Part shown: in pieces, positions 5,135-5,775 of the stretch
Position numbering within the stretch: position 1 is the first letter of the stretch
How the letters are laid out: the number at the start of each line of letters is the position of its first letter
Source: JBBQHM01 sp038323965
GTDB taxonomy: Bacteria > Verrucomicrobiota > Verrucomicrobiia > Chthoniobacterales > UBA10450
NCBI GenBank assembly: GCA_038323965.1
Contig: JBBQHM010000131.1
Coordinates: 1 to 5,775 of the forward strand
DNA: 5,775 bases
Reading direction: 5' to 3'
The notes under the pieces: generated by a model
Databases searched by the model: none
Told to the model about the DNA's origin: nothing
The model's input: the letters and a program-made list of their open reading frames with translations, nothing else
Program-made: the position numbers and the translations under genes

Positions 5135-5391
5135 GACAACCGTCCGGGCGACTCCGCGTCTGCCAGAGCTCTCGCGGACGGGCACTGGAAATCGCCAAAC
5201 TCCTCCAGCGTCACCGATGCTTTCTCCGGACCACGTGCGTGCACGGCGTGGCGTCTGGCCTGCTCCTGTTGCTCGCGCGAAATCGTCAGGACTAGTGGAC
5301 GATATTTCTGGTACAGCATCGCGCCCGCGGCCGCCGCCGACAGTGCCACGGCGAAGACAATGAAAAGCGGGAGGTTTCGACGCGTGAACAT
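5131..5391 (-). pseudogene. Truncated second dsbA-like gene (first 86 codons only)
   Basis: The frame encodes an N-terminal basic segment and membrane anchor (MFTRRNLPLFIVFAVAL onward, to about residue 27) and the linker REQQEQARRHAVHARGP. It then encodes VTLEEFGDFQCPSARALAD, ending at TGA after 86 residues. It aligns with the N-terminus of the intact DsbA-like protein (EEQQEQAKRGTLHARGP…VTLEEFGDFQCPPCGALSD). The second active-site cysteine is replaced (CPSA instead of CPPC). The remaining roughly 140 residues, including the cis-proline loop, are missing, so oxidoreductase activity is not expected. No ribosome site precedes the ATG. The break coincides with the promoter of the toxin-antitoxin module, suggesting that arrival of the module or a deletion truncated the gene. 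A short membrane peptide could still be made. Confidence 0.82.
5179..5216 (-). repeat. 38-nt exact direct repeat, unit in the truncated dsbA-like gene
   Basis: This is the second copy of the repeat at 4149-4186, with start points 1030 nt apart. It lies in frame within the broken gene, so recombination between the units would give an in-frame chimeric dsbA and delete the toxin-antitoxin genes. Confidence 0.92.
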
Positions 5392-5439
5392 TAAAAAAGT
5401 GAGCTAACGCTGCTTCGAAGTAGCAGACGAACTGACCAA

Positions 5440-5458
5440 TGACAACCGATCGTTGTCA
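5440..5458. other. Short inverted repeat in the gap upstream of the broken dsbA-like gene
   Basis: TGACAAC (5440-5446) and GTTGTCA (5452-5458) are perfect 7-nt arms around CGATC. No T-run follows on either strand, so a protein-binding site fits better than a terminator. The surrounding 233-nt gap (5392-5624) otherwise holds only small imperfect stem-loops, at 5409-5424, 5536-5549 and 5594-5606, and no convincing gene. Confidence 0.3.
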
Positions 5459-5624
5459 GGTAAGCGATATGGTCTCAGCCAGTCTCGAAAATCGCTGGCA
5501 AATCGCTCTTTTACGCTAATAGCGCATGACGAGCGCTCGCCAAGGCGAGGACGGAAGTGTCTAGAACGAATCGCAGATATCGGCCGCGTTGTTCTCCCCA
5601 TGGGAGTATGGGCGTTTCTATCTG

Positions 5625-5775
5625 CTAAAGACCGCTACCAACCTGCGCCTTGACCGAAGTTACGTCCGCGTTGGTGACAGTCCCATTCGCGTTAGTATCG
5701 TTTCGGAAGTTTCCCGAGTTTGCTGAGGCGCCGACCTGCCCCTTCACCAATGTTACATCGGCGTTGGTGACAGTC
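5625..5775 (-). CDS. C-terminal dockerin-like repeat end of a larger protein (5' part outside the window)
   Basis: An open frame enters from the right edge on the minus strand and stops at TAG 5625-5627; 49 residues are visible. They contain two copies of a repeat with period 31 residues: TVTNADVTLVKGQVG, then a linker SGNFRNDTNANG, then TVTNADVTSVKAQVGSGL. The D-x-N-x-N-G-x-V-x-x-x-D pattern with a following helix is that of calcium-binding dockerin type I-like repeats, which end many secreted proteins in Verrucomicrobia and relatives. The first repeat's Ca-binding loop lies beyond the edge. At DNA level GCGTTGGTGACAGTC occurs at 5668-5682 and 5761-5775, 93 nt apart, reflecting the repeat. 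The rest of the protein, and hence its main function, cannot be seen; a large exported protein is likely. Confidence 0.75.
   Translation of the reverse strand, partial: TVTNADVTLVKGQVGASANSGNFRNDTNANGTVTNADVTSVKAQVGSGL

Noticed and set aside
5404..5653. Short open frames on both strands between the broken dsbA and the dockerin-like gene
   Set aside because: They overlap each other and have no motif, start context or neighbour support.

Overview
The window reads as chromosomal DNA from a GC-rich soil-type bacterium, most likely of the Verrucomicrobiota (Chthoniobacterales-like). Three features suggest this: a secreted protein with a fibronectin type III domain and two '(I)LRALGP(S/T)L' repeats, the tail of a protein ending in an N-A-D-V dockerin-like repeat, and very short peptides carrying a D-L-x-P-x-x-D-x-x-G-G motif. 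The taxonomic call is inference from protein style, not from a marker gene.

Positions 1-500 (+) hold a cluster of tiny genes. It contains the last 40 codons of one short peptide gene cut by the window edge, then two tandem paralogues of 38 and 39 residues. A stem-loop sits between the paralogues and a strong intrinsic terminator ends the cluster. All three peptides have the look of a leader ending in Gly-Gly followed by a short tail, as in RiPP precursors. No modifying enzyme or transporter is visible because the window starts inside the cluster. Positions 494-953 have no convincing gene. A single-pass membrane protein of unknown function (954-1823, +) follows and converges, with a 6-nt gap, on the secreted FN3/repeat protein (1830-2972, -).

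Positions 3198-4355 (-) are a two-gene oxidative folding unit: a membrane-anchored DsbA-like thioredoxin-fold protein with a CPPC site, then a VKOR-family quinone reductase, the usual partner that reoxidises such a DsbA. Upstream on the same strand is a toxin-antitoxin module, a Phd/YefM-type antitoxin overlapping a PIN-domain (VapC-like) toxin by 4 nt. Upstream of that is a second, broken dsbA-like gene (5131-5391) that stops just after the first active-site cysteine. The broken and intact dsbA copies share an exact 38-nt in-frame direct repeat. The toxin-antitoxin module therefore lies between two recombinogenic repeats, and a crossover would remove it and leave one chimeric, full-length dsbA.

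The right edge (5625-5775, -) is the C-terminus of a larger, probably exported protein with two dockerin-like repeats, of which only about 49 residues are visible.

The points most worth following up are the tandem small-peptide cluster, whose tails are conserved while its leaders diverge; the dsbA/toxin-antitoxin/broken-dsbA arrangement; and the antitoxin start site, where a 14-bp perfect palindrome covers the start codon of a predicted near-leaderless transcript.
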